The position numbers and the translations under genes were made by a program. A stretch of DNA of 48,426 nt from Ilumatobacteraceae bacterium (GTDB lineage: Bacteria; Actinomycetota; Acidimicrobiia; Acidimicrobiales; Ilumatobacteraceae): the NCBI GenBank assembly GCA_017859785.1, contig JAFMMJ010000005.1:1-48426 (forward strand), given 5' to 3'. Positions within the stretch are counted from its first letter, which is position 1; each line of letters opens with the position of its first letter. This document shows positions 33,712-44,100 of the stretch, piece by piece. The notes beneath the pieces are model-generated. The model was not told the DNA's origin. It ran no database searches and worked only from the letters and a program-made list of their open reading frames with translations.

Positions 33712-34731
33712 ATGAAGATCGACGCGACCCTCCCCTCGACGATCGCCGGTGCCGGCACAGCCGCCGCCGAATTCGAGGCAGCGAACTACGACGGCGTGTG
33801 GACCGCCGAGACGGCTCACGATCCCTTCCTTCCCCTCGTAGCGGCGGCCTCGGCGACCGAGCGGGTCGACCTCGGAACATCAATCGCTGTCGCGTTCGCT
33901 CGAAATCCGATGCTGCTCGCGAACATCGGCTGGGACCTGCAGACCTACTCAGGGGGTCGCTTCCACCTCGGTCTCGGCAGCCAGATCAAGCCACACATCA
34001 CGAAGCGCTTCTCGATGGAGTGGAGTCATCCGGCGCCACGTATGCGCGAGATGATCCAGGCCGTCCGCGCTATCTGGGACACCTGGCTGACCGGTGAACC
34101 ACTGGCCTTCCGCGGCGAGTTCTACCGCCACACGCTCATGACCCCGTTTTTCACTCCCGACGCGTCCGACCTCGACGAGTTCGGCCCGCCGAAGGTGTTC
34201 CTCGCCGGTGTCGGGCAGTTGATGACCGAAGTCGCTGGCGAGGTCTGCGACGGGTTCTTCTGCCACGGATTCACCACCGAGCGTTATCTGCGCGAGGTGA
34301 CGATCCCCGCCCTGCAACGAGGACGGGAGCGCGCCGGGTTGTCACTCGAGGGTTTCGAGGTCTCCGGACCGCTGTTCGTCGTCACCGGCAACACCGAGGA
34401 GGAGATGGCGGCGGCGGCCAAGGCGACCCGGCAGCAGATCGCCTTCTACGGCTCGACCCCGGCATATCGCGCGGTTCTCGACCTCCATGGCTGGGGTGAG
34501 CTGCAAGACGAGTTGAACAAACTCTCGAAACGCGGCGAATGGGAGGCGATGGGCGAACTGATCGACGATGAGGTGCTCAACACCTTCGCGGTGGTGGCCG
34601 AGCCCGAGGGCATCGCCTCCGAGTTGCGCCAACGCTTCGGTGACATCGTCGATCGCCTCGGTTTCTACGCCCCGTACAAGAGCGATCCCGATCGCTGGGC
34701 GGCGGTGTTGAGCGACCTCAGGGCCGCCTGA
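33712..34731 (+). CDS. LLM-class F420-dependent oxidoreductase (MSMEG_2256-like)
   Basis: A 339-residue luciferase-like TIM-barrel enzyme. Landmarks are NYDGVWTAETAHDPFLPL, TSIAVAFARNPMLLA, GGRFHLGLGSQIKPHITKRFSMEW and the late FEVSGPLFVVTGNTEEE. These fit the actinobacterial TIGR03617-type group, annotated as F420-dependent by phylogenetic profile. Substrate unknown. The ATG is set by MKIDATLP; upstream in-frame codons belong to the PAC2 gene. It is convergent with the amidohydrolase gene. Confidence 0.9.
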   Translation: MKIDATLPSTIAGAGTAAAEFEAANYDGVWTAETAHDPFLPLVAAASATERVDLGTSIAVAFARNPMLLANIGWDLQTYSGGRFHLGLGSQIKPHITKRFSMEWSHPAPRMREMIQAVRAIWDTWLTGEPLAFRGEFYRHTLMTPFFTPDASDLDEFGPPKVFLAGVGQLMTEVAGEVCDGFFCHGFTTERYLREVTIPALQRGRERAGLSLEGFEVSGPLFVVTGNTEEEMAAAAKATRQQIAFYGSTPAYRAVLDLHGWGELQDELNKLSKRGEWEAMGELIDDEVLNTFAVVAEPEGIASELRQRFGDIVDRLGFYAPYKSDPDRWAAVLSDLRAA

Positions 34732-34738
34732 CGACCGG

Positions 34739-34750
<12 letters not shown>
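34723..34750. terminator. Probable bidirectional terminator at a convergent junction
   Basis: A 9-bp stem with one bulged C (GCCGC-C-TGAC with GTCAGCGGC) closes a 9-base loop that contains GACCGGTC. It spans the stop codons of both flanking genes, 7 bases apart. Confidence 0.55.
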
Positions 34751-35800
<1,050 letters not shown>

Positions 35801-35861
35801 GGGGCCATCCTTACAGGAGTCCCAAGAAACTGAAACGACAAGCGCCACCCTCGGAGGAACC

Positions 35862-36827
35862 ATGACCCGTCTCGGCTACCAGATCCCATCCTTCTCCTAT
35901 CCAGGAGTCGACCAGTCGGGCGTGTTCGACCATGTCATCCGTCAAGCCGTCGAGGCTGAGAACTCCGGTTTCGACACGGTGATGCTCATGGATCACTTCT
36001 TCCAGTTGCCCGGCCTCGGTCAGCCCGATGAGTACATGCTCGAGTGCTACACGGCTCTCGGGGCGATCGCCCGCGAGACCTCCCGGGTGCGGCTGTCGTC
36101 GCTCGTCACCGGCAACACCTACCGGAACCCGGCAGTGCTCGCGAAGATCATCACCACCCTCGATGTCGTCTCCGGAGGCCGCGCCCAACTCGGCATCGGC
36201 GCGGGATGGTTCGAACTCGAGCACAACTCGTTCGGTATCGAGTTCGGCACCTTCACCGACCGGTTCGAGAAACTCGAGGAGGCCCTCAACATCATCCTCC
36301 CGATGCTTCGCGGCGAGCGTCCGAGTCTTGACGGCAAGTGGTACACGGTGACCGACGCCATCAATGAGCCACCACCCGTGCGGCGGGTGCCCGTGATGAT
36401 CGGCGGTTCCGGGGAGCGAAAGACGTTCCGCATGGTCGCCCAATACGCCGACTCGGCAAACATCATCTGCCCGGTCGATCAGATCTCACACAAACTTGAC
36501 GTGATCGCCGGTCACTGCGAGACGCAGGGACGCGATCGTTCCGAGATCGTCGTCAGCCGCCTCGCCTACCTCTGTGTGGCGCCGACCCACGACGAGGCTC
36601 AAGCCGAGCTCGACGCGATGCTGCTCGGCCGCGGCGTGCCCGAGTCGAAACTCGAGACCGCGCGGGCGAACTTCCACTGGGGCGACCCCGATGAGGTCGC
36701 CGAGGAGATGGCATCCCAGATGGCCCTCGGCCTCGACGGGTTCTGTGTGAACTCCCTCGCCAACTGTTGGATCCCGGGACGGATCGAGTTGCTCGGCGAG
36801 ACCCTCTCGCGGGTCGTTGGAGTCTGA
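35862..36827 (+). CDS. LLM-class F420-dependent oxidoreductase (TIGR03560-like)
   Basis: A 321-residue luciferase-like barrel. Landmarks are AENSGFDTVMLMDHFFQLPGLG, SLVTGNTYRNPAVLAKIITTLDVVSGGRAQLGIGAGWFELEHNSFGIEFGTFTDRFEKLEEAL (strongly characteristic; positions ~82-145) and PVMIGGSGERKTFRMVAQYAD. It uses F420 by family assignment. GGAGGAA lies just before the ATG. It is divergent from the amidohydrolase and convergent with the FAAL gene. Confidence 0.92.
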   Translation: MTRLGYQIPSFSYPGVDQSGVFDHVIRQAVEAENSGFDTVMLMDHFFQLPGLGQPDEYMLECYTALGAIARETSRVRLSSLVTGNTYRNPAVLAKIITTLDVVSGGRAQLGIGAGWFELEHNSFGIEFGTFTDRFEKLEEALNIILPMLRGERPSLDGKWYTVTDAINEPPPVRRVPVMIGGSGERKTFRMVAQYADSANIICPVDQISHKLDVIAGHCETQGRDRSEIVVSRLAYLCVAPTHDEAQAELDAMLLGRGVPESKLETARANFHWGDPDEVAEEMASQMALGLDGFCVNSLANCWIPGRIELLGETLSRVVGV

Positions 36828-36850
36828 TCTCCCGCTGAGAGCGGATCAGA
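36823..36850. terminator. Bidirectional terminator hairpin pairing two stop codons
   Basis: TCTGAT pairs with ATCAGA and, after a 3-base bulge, CCGCT pairs with AGCGG around loop GAG: 11 bp in total. The TGA at 36825-36827 pairs exactly with the complement of the opposing TGA at 36846-36848. Confidence 0.6.
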
Positions 36851-38546
36851 TGAGCGCGAGTTCCTCGGCGAGGTAGAGCTCGCGGCAGCGGGCCCGCTGC
36901 AACTTGCCCGACGAGGTCTTCGGGAGCGTGCCCGGTTGCACGAGCATGACGTCGCGCGGCGGCAAGCCGCACACCTCGAGGGTGCGGTGGTGGATCGCCT
37001 CGCGAATCTCGTCGAGTGAGGCGTCACCGGAGTCGCGGGCCTCAGCGACGACGACCACCGTCTCTTTGCCCTTGTAGCCGTCCTGACCGAAGGCGATGAC
37101 GTTGCCGGCTCGAACTCCCTCGAGTCCGCCGACGGCCCGCTCGATGTCCTCGGGGAACACGTTGCGCCCCCCAACGATGATGACGTCCTTGATACGACCG
37201 CACAGCACGAGTTCCCCGTCGAGCACGTAGGCGAGGTCACCAGTGCAGAGCCATCCGTCGTGGAAGAGCGCGGCTGTTGCGTCGTCGCGCTTGTAGTAGC
37301 CGGGCGTCACCGATGTGCCGCGTAGGAGCAACTCGCCGACATGGCGTTCGGCGACGTCCTCGCGGGTGTCGGGGTCGACCACGCGCATCTCGAGGCCGGG
37401 CACGGCGGTGCCGAGCAACGGCAAGCGGCGCGCCCGAACGGCGAGATCGTCGGGGTCGGTGATCTCGATCGGCTTGGCGACGCGCGAGCGTTCAAGCACC
37501 TCGCGGTCGACGGTGTCGCACCGGAGTCCTTGGCCGCGGCGCGGGAAGGTGCCGGCGATGGCCACCTCGGCCATGCCGAAGGCGGGGAAGAACGCCCCCT
37601 CTGGCAAACCGAATCGTTCGGCAGCCGTCACGAACGCATCGACCGCCTTCGGATCGACGGGTTCCGCTCCGCTGAGCGCCAAGGTGAGCGACGAGAGGTC
37701 GAGGCCCTCGGCGCGGCGCAGGGCACGGGTGGCGAGCACCCACGAGAAGTTGGGCCCGGCGGTCGCGGTGCCGCGCCAGTCCGAGATCCACTGCATCCAG
37801 TTGCCCGGGTGGGCCATGAAGTCCTGCGGTGCGGCCTGCACCAAGTCGACCCCGGTGGTCATCGGGATCGCGAGGAATCCCACGAGACCCATGTCGTGAT
37901 AAAGCGGAAGCCACGAGACCATCACCTCGTCGTCGCGCAGCGAGGCGGCCTCACCGGCGGCGTCGATGTTGGCCGCCAACACCCGATCAGGGATCATCAC
38001 GCCCTTCGGTTCGCTCGTCGAACCGCTGGTGTACTGCAGGATCACCAGTCGTTCCGGATCATCGGCTGGTGATTCGAGGGCATCGGGCGAAGGGACACCC
38101 GCCGCTCCCGGCAGGACCGAGGTCATCGGGGCGATCGGCGGATCGCCGGCCGTGGCCTCGTAGAACGGGGCGAGCTGGTCATCGATCAACACGAGCTTCG
38201 CGTCACCGTGGCGAATTCGGGCCCGAGTCCCCGACACGAACTCGTCGAGCGACCCCATCCTCATCGGAAGCGGCAGCACCATCGACGCGATACCGGCGAG
38301 CCAGCAGCCCCGGATCACCGTCATCAACTCACGGCTCGTTGGACCGAGGACCGCGACGTGATCACCCGGAATAAGCCCTCGGGCCTGCAGAGCCGCGCCC
38401 ACGGCGCGAGCCTCGTCGTGCATCTGACGCCAACTCACGAAGACCGGGCCATCGGGGGCCACTGAGTGACCAACGAAACGGACGCCGCCATCACGATCGG
38501 CGGCGGTCTCGAGACGCGCGCGTATCGAGGGTCCGGGGGAGGACAT
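36846..38546 (-). CDS. FAAL-like acyl-AMP ligase / long-chain acyl-CoA synthetase
   Basis: A 566-residue ANL-family adenylating enzyme. P-loop motif YTSGSTSEPKGVM; SWLPLYHDMGLVGFLAIPM is typical of fatty acyl-AMP ligases; AFGMAEVAIAG is motif A5; CTGDLAYVLDGELVLCGRIKD is A7/A8; LPKTSSGKLQR carries the catalytic Lys. Whether it passes the acyl group to CoA or to an acyl carrier protein cannot be decided here, and no polyketide synthase or carrier gene is nearby. TAACGT lies seven bases before the ATG at 38546; in-frame residues upstream are not family-like. Confidence 0.88.
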   Translation of the reverse strand: MSSPGPSIRARLETAADRDGGVRFVGHSVAPDGPVFVSWRQMHDEARAVGAALQARGLIPGDHVAVLGPTSRELMTVIRGCWLAGIASMVLPLPMRMGSLDEFVSGTRARIRHGDAKLVLIDDQLAPFYEATAGDPPIAPMTSVLPGAAGVPSPDALESPADDPERLVILQYTSGSTSEPKGVMIPDRVLAANIDAAGEAASLRDDEVMVSWLPLYHDMGLVGFLAIPMTTGVDLVQAAPQDFMAHPGNWMQWISDWRGTATAGPNFSWVLATRALRRAEGLDLSSLTLALSGAEPVDPKAVDAFVTAAERFGLPEGAFFPAFGMAEVAIAGTFPRRGQGLRCDTVDREVLERSRVAKPIEITDPDDLAVRARRLPLLGTAVPGLEMRVVDPDTREDVAERHVGELLLRGTSVTPGYYKRDDATAALFHDGWLCTGDLAYVLDGELVLCGRIKDVIIVGGRNVFPEDIERAVGGLEGVRAGNVIAFGQDGYKGKETVVVVAEARDSGDASLDEIREAIHHRTLEVCGLPPRDVMLVQPGTLPKTSSGKLQRARCRELYLAEELALI

Positions 38547-38553
38547 GGGCGAG

Positions 38554-38559
38554 ACGTTA
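38554..38559 (-). promoter_or_regulatory. Leaderless -10 (TAACGT-N7-ATG)
   Basis: Minus-strand GCTAACGT followed by CTCGCCC and the ATG of the FAAL-like gene, supporting the short start. Confidence 0.5.
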
Positions 38560-38602
38560 GCCACCGAGGCCCCGAGCGTGAGCCGTTGAGGTGGTGCTTC
38601 CG

Positions 38603-38608
38603 TAGGCT
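38603..38608 (+). promoter_or_regulatory. Candidate leuS -10 (TAGGCT)
   Basis: CGTAGGCT lies 11 bases before the ATG, implying a leader of about 4-5 bases. A T-box leader is not present. Confidence 0.4.
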
Positions 38609-38619
38609 TGCGAGTCGGT

Positions 38620-41496
38620 ATGGCAGAGGCGACAGACACCGAACGCGCATCGGGCGGACCTGAGCACCGCTACACGGCGAGCCTCGCCCAGGGCATTGAG
38701 ACCTCTTGGCAGGATCGATGGGAATCCGAGGGAACCTTCGAGGCCCCGAACCCGGCCGGACCGCTCGCCGACGCCGATCTGCTAGCGGATCGGGGCGAGA
38801 AACTGTTCGTGCTCGACATGTTCCCCTACCCGTCGGGCGCCGGTCTTCACGTTGGCCATCCGCTCGGCTACATCGGTACCGACGTGTTCTCGCGCTTCAA
38901 GCGCATGACCGGCCACAACGTTCTCTACTCGATGGGCTTCGACGCCTTCGGTCTGCCAGCCGAGCAGTACGCGGTGCAGACCGGCCAGCACCCGGCGATC
39001 ACCACCGACGGCAACATCGCGAACATGCGCCGCCAGTTGCGGCGCCTCGGATTGAGCCACGACACCCGCCGCTCGATCTCGACGACCGACCCCGACTACT
39101 ACCGCTGGACACAGTGGATCTTCTCGCAGATCTTCAACGCCTGGTACGACGATCGCATCGGGAAGGCCCGCCCGATCGACGAGCTCGTCGCCGAGTTCGC
39201 CTCCGGTGAGCGCGCGACCCCTGATGGCCGGGCGTGGGCTGAACTCGACGCCTCCGAGCAGCGGCGGCTCCTCGACGATCACCGTCTCGCCTACGTCAGC
39301 GAGGCGCCGGTCAACTGGTGCCCGGGTCTCGGCACGGTCGTGGCCAACGAGGAGGTCACCGCCGACGGTCGAAGCGACCGTGGCAACTTCCCGGTGTTCA
39401 AGCGGAACATGCGCCAGTGGATGATGCGCATCACGGCCTATGCCGATCGACTCATCGACGACCTCGATCTCCTCGATTGGACCGACGCCATCAAGACGAT
39501 GCAGCGGAACTGGATCGGCCGGAGCCACGGTGCGCGTGTCGACTTCGCCTCGCCGGCCGGTCCGCTCACCGTGTTCACCACCCGTCCCGACACGCTCTTC
39601 GGCGCCACGTTCATGGTGCTCGCCCCCGAGCATCCAGCGGTCGAGGCGCTCACCACCCCCGATCAGGCCGAGGCGGTTGCCGACTACCGCCGGGCGGCAG
39701 CGGCCAAGAAGGACGTCGACCGTCAAGACGAGAGCCGTGAGAAGACCGGTGTGTTCACCGGTTCGACCGCGACGAATCCGGTGACGGGCGAGGAGATCCC
39801 CGTCTGGATCGCCGACTACGTACTCATGGGTTACGGCACGGGCGCGATCATGGCGGTGCCGTGCGGCGACCAGCGCGACTTCGAGTTTGCCCGCCGCTTC
39901 TCGCTCCCCATCCCGGCCATCCAGCACCCGCCGGCGGAGTGGTTCGAGGCCCGCGACATCGAGCCGTCACTCGACACGGCAACCTGGCCGGAGGCGTTCG
40001 TCGGCGATGCGCCCTATGTGAACTCGTCGAACGCCTCGCTCGATCTCGACGGCACGACCTCCGTCGCTGACGGCGTCGCGACGGTCAACGCCTGGTTGAG
40101 CGCCAACGGCCACGGCGAGGCAACGGTGACCTACAAGTTGCGCGACTGGCTGTTCAGTCGTCAGCGCTACTGGGGCGAGCCCTTCCCGGTGGTCTACGAC
40201 GCCGATGGGAATCCGCACACCCTTCCCGACGAGATGCTCCCGGTGCTGTTGCCCGAGACCGATTCGTTCTCCCCCCGCACCTTTGACGCCGACGACGAGT
40301 TCTCCGATCCGGAGAGCCCCCTCGACCGACTTGGCGACTGGGTGGAGGTCGAACTCGACCTCGGTGATGGCCCGCGTACCTATCGGCGCGACACCAATGT
40401 CATGCCGCAGTGGGCTGGGTCGTGTTGGTATGAGCTTCGCTACCTCGATCCAACGAATGCTGACGCCTTCGTCGACCCTGAGGTGGAGCGCTACTGGATG
40501 GGGCCGCGCGCCGACCTTCGCCCCGACCACCCCGGCGGTGTCGACCTCTATGTCGGCGGTGTCGAGCACGCCGTGCTTCACCTGCTGTACGCCCGCTTTT
40601 GGCACAAGGTCCTTCACGACCTCGGGCACGTCTCCTCCCTCGAGCCCTACGCACGACTCTTCAACCAGGGGTACATCCTCGCCAACGCCTTCAAGGACGA
40701 GCGGGGCATCTACGTGGACGCCACCGCGGTCGAGGAGGTGAACGGCGAGTTCCTTCACGAGGGACGACCCGTCGAGCGCGAGTGGGGGAAGATGGGCAAA
40801 AGCCTGAAGAACGCCGTTTCCCCCGACGAGATGTACGAGGCCTATGGGGCTGACACGCTTCGTCTGTACGAGATGGCGATGGGCCCCCTCGACGCCAGCC
40901 GCCCCTGGGAGACCCGGGATGTGGTTGGCATGTACCGCTTCCTCCAGCGACTGTGGCGCACCATCGTCGACGAGGAGTCGGGTGCGACCACGGTCTCCGA
41001 TGGGCCGGCCGATGACGAGACTCGCCGCCTGCTCCATCGCACGATCGACACGGTGCGAACCGAGATGGAGGCACTGCGTTTCAACACCGCGATCGCCAAG
41101 TTGATCGAGTTGAACAACCACGTCACCAAGGTCAATCAGGCGACCGGCTCGACCCCTCGCGAGGTGGCCGAGTCGATGGTGCTCATGGCCGCCCCATTGG
41201 TGCCACATATCGCCGAGGAGTTGTGGTCGAGGCTCGGCCACGACACGACACTCACCTATGTGCCGTTCCCGACGGCCGACCCGGCGCTCCTCGTCGACGA
41301 CGAGATCGAGATGCCGGTGCAGGTGCGCGGCAAGGTGCGCGCCCGGGTCATGGTGCCCGCTAATGCCGACGAGGCGACGATTCGCGAGATCACCCTTGCC
41401 GATGAACGTGTGCTCGCGGCGCTCGACGGAGCCGATCCGGCGTCGCTCCGCAAGGTGATCGTCGTCCCCGGGCGCATGGTCAACCTCGTCCCCTGA
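38620..41496 (+). CDS. leuS: Leucyl-tRNA synthetase
   Basis: A 958-residue class I aminoacyl-tRNA synthetase charging tRNA-Leu. The HIGH-type motif is HVGH at 77-80 in [16 protein letters not shown]. The editing (CP1) domain has [21 protein letters not shown] and [21 protein letters not shown]. The KMSKS motif is KMGKS at 724-728. The anticodon-binding helical domain and a C-terminal tail ([19 protein letters not shown]) complete it. An in-frame TTG four codons upstream overlaps the -10 and is rejected. In many actinobacteria leuS lies near comEA; here about 9 kb separates them. Confidence 0.98.
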   Translation: MAEATDTERASGGPEHRYTASLAQGIETSWQDRWESEGTFEAPNPAGPLADADLLADRGEKLFVLDMFPYPSGAGLHVGHPLGYIGTDVFSRFKRMTGHNVLYSMGFDAFGLPAEQYAVQTGQHPAITTDGNIANMRRQLRRLGLSHDTRRSISTTDPDYYRWTQWIFSQIFNAWYDDRIGKARPIDELVAEFASGERATPDGRAWAELDASEQRRLLDDHRLAYVSEAPVNWCPGLGTVVANEEVTADGRSDRGNFPVFKRNMRQWMMRITAYADRLIDDLDLLDWTDAIKTMQRNWIGRSHGARVDFASPAGPLTVFTTRPDTLFGATFMVLAPEHPAVEALTTPDQAEAVADYRRAAAAKKDVDRQDESREKTGVFTGSTATNPVTGEEIPVWIADYVLMGYGTGAIMAVPCGDQRDFEFARRFSLPIPAIQHPPAEWFEARDIEPSLDTATWPEAFVGDAPYVNSSNASLDLDGTTSVADGVATVNAWLSANGHGEATVTYKLRDWLFSRQRYWGEPFPVVYDADGNPHTLPDEMLPVLLPETDSFSPRTFDADDEFSDPESPLDRLGDWVEVELDLGDGPRTYRRDTNVMPQWAGSCWYELRYLDPTNADAFVDPEVERYWMGPRADLRPDHPGGVDLYVGGVEHAVLHLLYARFWHKVLHDLGHVSSLEPYARLFNQGYILANAFKDERGIYVDATAVEEVNGEFLHEGRPVEREWGKMGKSLKNAVSPDEMYEAYGADTLRLYEMAMGPLDASRPWETRDVVGMYRFLQRLWRTIVDEESGATTVSDGPADDETRRLLHRTIDTVRTEMEALRFNTAIAKLIELNNHVTKVNQATGSTPREVAESMVLMAAPLVPHIAEELWSRLGHDTTLTYVPFPTADPALLVDDEIEMPVQVRGKVRARVMVPANADEATIREITLADERVLAALDGADPASLRKVIVVPGRMVNLVP

Positions 41497-41497
41497 G

Positions 41498-41503
41498 TAC
41501 GGT
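41498..41503 (+). promoter_or_regulatory. Leaderless -10 (TACGGT-N6-ATG) directly after leuS
   Basis: TACGGT begins one base after the leuS TGA and is followed by CGGCTC and the ATG of the SDR gene, so the SDR can be expressed independently of leuS. Confidence 0.5.
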
Positions 41504-41509
41504 CGGCTC

Positions 41510-42235
41510 ATGACCAGCCGACGCATCCTCATCACCGGGGCCTCCAAGGGCATCGGGCGCGCGCTCTCCCATCGTCTCGCCGCGGCCGGTCATCAGCCGG
41601 TCGGAATGGCGCGCACGCGACCCGATGACGCCCCCGGCGAATTCCTCACCGTCGATCTCGGTGACGTCGACGCGACCGCGAAGGCTCTCAACTCGGCTCT
41701 CGAGGCGGGCCCGATCGACGCGGTGGTGAACAACGTCGGCGTGGTGCGCGCCCAGATGCTCGGCGAGATCGGCCTCGACGACTTTCATCACGTGCACGAC
41801 CTCACGGTGCGCACCTCGATCCAGACGGTTCAGGCGGCGATCCCGGGGATGCGGGAGCGCGGCTGGGGTCGCATCGTGAACATCTCAAGTGTCGTCGCCC
41901 TCGGTGGAGTGGCTGGTCGCTCGGCGTACGGTTCGTCGAAGGCGGCGCTCGAGCATCTAACTCGGATGTGGGCGCTCGAATTGGCTCCCGACGGCATCAC
42001 GGTGAACGCGGTGGCGCCCGGCCCCGTGGAGACCGAACTCTTCCGCGAGAACAATCCGGTCGGATCGGAGGGCGAGGCGCGCTATCTGGCGATGGTGCCG
42101 ATGAATCGGATCGGCTCCGTCGACGACATCGCGGCCGCGATCTCCTTCCTGCTGTCTGATGACGCCGGCTGGCTCACCGGACAGACCTTGCGGGTGGACG
42201 GCGGATCGTCGATCGGCCGTTCGGCCAACGGCTGA
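41510..42235 (+). CDS. Short-chain dehydrogenase/reductase (FabG-like)
   Basis: A 241-residue classical SDR. Cofactor motif TGASKGIGRA at 9-18, NNVG motif, catalytic Ser in NISSVVAL, and Y-x3-K in SAYGSSKAALEHL. The C-terminal LTGQTLRVDGGSS is typical of FabG-type 3-oxoacyl reductases, but this does not prove the substrate. It lies 13 bases after leuS and is convergent with modC. Confidence 0.93.
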   Translation: MTSRRILITGASKGIGRALSHRLAAAGHQPVGMARTRPDDAPGEFLTVDLGDVDATAKALNSALEAGPIDAVVNNVGVVRAQMLGEIGLDDFHHVHDLTVRTSIQTVQAAIPGMRERGWGRIVNISSVVALGGVAGRSAYGSSKAALEHLTRMWALELAPDGITVNAVAPGPVETELFRENNPVGSEGEARYLAMVPMNRIGSVDDIAAAISFLLSDDAGWLTGQTLRVDGGSSIGRSANG

Positions 42236-42247
42236 ACCGGGTCAGCC
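42230..42247. terminator. Perfect hairpin with both stop codons of SDR and modC
   Basis: GGCTGA-ACCGGG-TCAGCC: 6-bp perfect stem, 6-base loop. The TGA of the SDR gene pairs with the complement of the modC TGA. Confidence 0.55.
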
Positions 42248-43297
42248 CCCGGTCACCGACACCTCTGAGGCCTTCACGGAAGCCCAGACCTCGCCGCCCT
42301 CCCCCACTCCGATCGCGTCGAGGCCCGCTGCGGTCAACTCCACGACTATCTCGACTGGGTCGACCAGACGAACCCTGACGCGGTCGGCGGTCCGGTCGAT
42401 CGAGCTGATCCGCGATTGCCACACATTTCGGGGGCTGCCTTCAGGTCGCGCACGGTGCAGAGAGATCGATCGGGGTCGCACGGTCGCGATTGCCTCCCCT
42501 CCCGGCAGGTCGTGCGCGCCGACGGTCAGCTCGAAGTTGCCAGAGGTCAGGGTCGACCCGTTCAGCGACCCTCGGATCAGGTTGATGCCGAGCAGCTCGG
42601 CCACGTAGCCGGTGCGCGGGGCGGCGGCGAGTTCCCTTCCCGTGCCGATCTGGGTGATCTGGCCCTCCTCGAGGACCGCGATGCGGTCGCCGAGGGTGAG
42701 GGCGTCGACAGCGTCGTGGGTGACGATGAGCGACGGTCGTGCGGTCGCCGTCGTCGCGGCCGTCAACAGCGCTCGAACTCCGGCCTTGGCAGCCAAATCG
42801 AGCGCCGAGGTGGGTTCGTCGAGCAGCAGCGCAGTCGGCTCGGCGACGAGGGCTCGAGCGATGGCGACGCGCTGCGCCTCCCCGCCAGAGAGCGAACGGG
42901 GCCGAGCATCAGCGAGATGCCCGATGTGGAATCGCTCGAGTTCACGGTGTGCCCGACGCCGAGCCTCACGGCGGCTTACTCCTTGCGAGCGCGGCCCATA
43001 GGCGACGTTGTCGAGCACATTGAGATGGGCGAGAAGGGCGTCACGTTGGGGGACGACGCCGAGCCGACGCGACTCGACTGGGCGGTGCTCGCCGGTCGCC
43101 GCGTCATCCCAGATCTCGTCGCCGAAGGTGACCCGACCTGAGTCGATCGGATCGAGGCCGGCCACGCTTCTCAGCAGGGAGCTCTTCCCGGCACCGTTCG
43201 GGCCGATCACCACGAGTCGTTCGCCATCGGCGATCTCGAGATCGACCTCAAGGCGGCGCTCCCCGAGGGCTCGTCGAATGGTGATAGCGAGGCTCAT
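42242..43297 (-). CDS. modC: Molybdate ABC transporter ATP-binding protein
   Basis: A 351-residue ATPase that powers molybdate import. Walker A GPNGAGKSS, Q-loop VVPQRDALLAHLNVLDNVAYG, signature SGGEAQRVAIARAL, Walker B ALLLDEP, and H-loop VTHDAVDAL. The C-terminal ~120 residues form an extra regulatory region with a TOBE-like part, as in ModC. The ATG at 43297 overlaps the modB stop by 4 bases; the in-frame upstream extension lies within modB. Confidence 0.93.
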   Translation of the reverse strand: MSLAITIRRALGERRLEVDLEIADGERLVVIGPNGAGKSSLLRSVAGLDPIDSGRVTFGDEIWDDAATGEHRPVESRRLGVVPQRDALLAHLNVLDNVAYGPRSQGVSRREARRRAHRELERFHIGHLADARPRSLSGGEAQRVAIARALVAEPTALLLDEPTSALDLAAKAGVRALLTAATTATARPSLIVTHDAVDALTLGDRIAVLEEGQITQIGTGRELAAAPRTGYVAELLGINLIRGSLNGSTLTSGNFELTVGAHDLPGGEAIATVRPRSISLHRARPEGSPRNVWQSRISSIDRTADRVRVRLVDPVEIVVELTAAGLDAIGVGEGGEVWASVKASEVSVTGG

Positions 43298-44100
43298 GGT
43301 CGCCCTCCGGTGATCGCCGGAACCCAACGGCGGCGCAGGGCGATCAGCACTGCGAGACATACACCGACCTGGATGACCGCGAGCATGAGTGCCCGATCTG
43401 GGCTGTTCTGCAGAGCGAGATAGGTCTCCGTCGGGAGTGTCCTCGTCACCCCCGGGAGGTTGCCTGCGAACGTGATCGTGGCGCCGAACTCACCGATGGC
43501 TCGAGCCCAGGTGAGCACAGTGCCGGCGAGCAGCGCTGAACGCACCGAAGGCACGGTGACGGTCGTGAGCACCCTCCACGGCCGGGCGCCGAGCGCGCGC
43601 GCCATCTCCTCAGGGCCGCGATCAACCGAGCCAAGCGCGCTCTCTAGGGTGATCACGAGGAAGGGCATCGCGACGAACAACTGCGCGATCACCACCGCGG
43701 CCCCGGTGAACGGGACGGTGACCCCGAACCAGTCGTCGAGGAGCCGACCGAGGGGCGCCCGTCGACCGAGAACGGAGAGCAGTGCGACGCCGGCAACCAC
43801 CGGAGGCAGCACCATCGACAGGGTGCATACCGCGAGGATGATCCGCCGGCCAGGGAGCCGTGTTCGGGCAAGTACGAGCGCGAGCGGCACGCCGATGGCG
43901 AGCGCGATGCCGGTGGTGATGAGGCTGGTCACGAGCGACAGGCCAACCGCCCGACCGGTGTCGTCGTCGCTCAGTATCGACGTGAGCTCTCCCCATGGGG
44001 CTCGAGCGATGAGGGCGAGGATCGGTAGCGCGAACAGCGCGACCGCGAGACCGGCAGGAACGATGAGCAACCGCGGGATGGTGGAGGGGCGACGGCTCAT
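43294..44100 (-). CDS. modB: Molybdate ABC transporter permease
   Basis: A 268-residue inner-membrane permease with five to six helices. The cytoplasmic EAA loop is EEMARALGARPWRVLTTVTVP, which docks on ModC. LTWARAIGEFGATITFAGNLPG near the C-terminus is strongly conserved in ModB-type permeases. It overlaps modA and modC by 4 bases on each side. Confidence 0.94.
   Translation of the reverse strand: MSRRPSTIPRLLIVPAGLAVALFALPILALIARAPWGELTSILSDDDTGRAVGLSLVTSLITTGIALAIGVPLALVLARTRLPGRRIILAVCTLSMVLPPVVAGVALLSVLGRRAPLGRLLDDWFGVTVPFTGAAVVIAQLFVAMPFLVITLESALGSVDRGPEEMARALGARPWRVLTTVTVPSVRSALLAGTVLTWARAIGEFGATITFAGNLPGVTRTLPTETYLALQNSPDRALMLAVIQVGVCLAVLIALRRRWVPAITGGRP

Noticed and set aside
38609-38619. 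T-box or other amino-acid-responsive leader before leuS
   Set aside because: Only about 74 bases separate leuS from the divergent gene, and the predicted leader is 4-5 bases, too short for any T-box.
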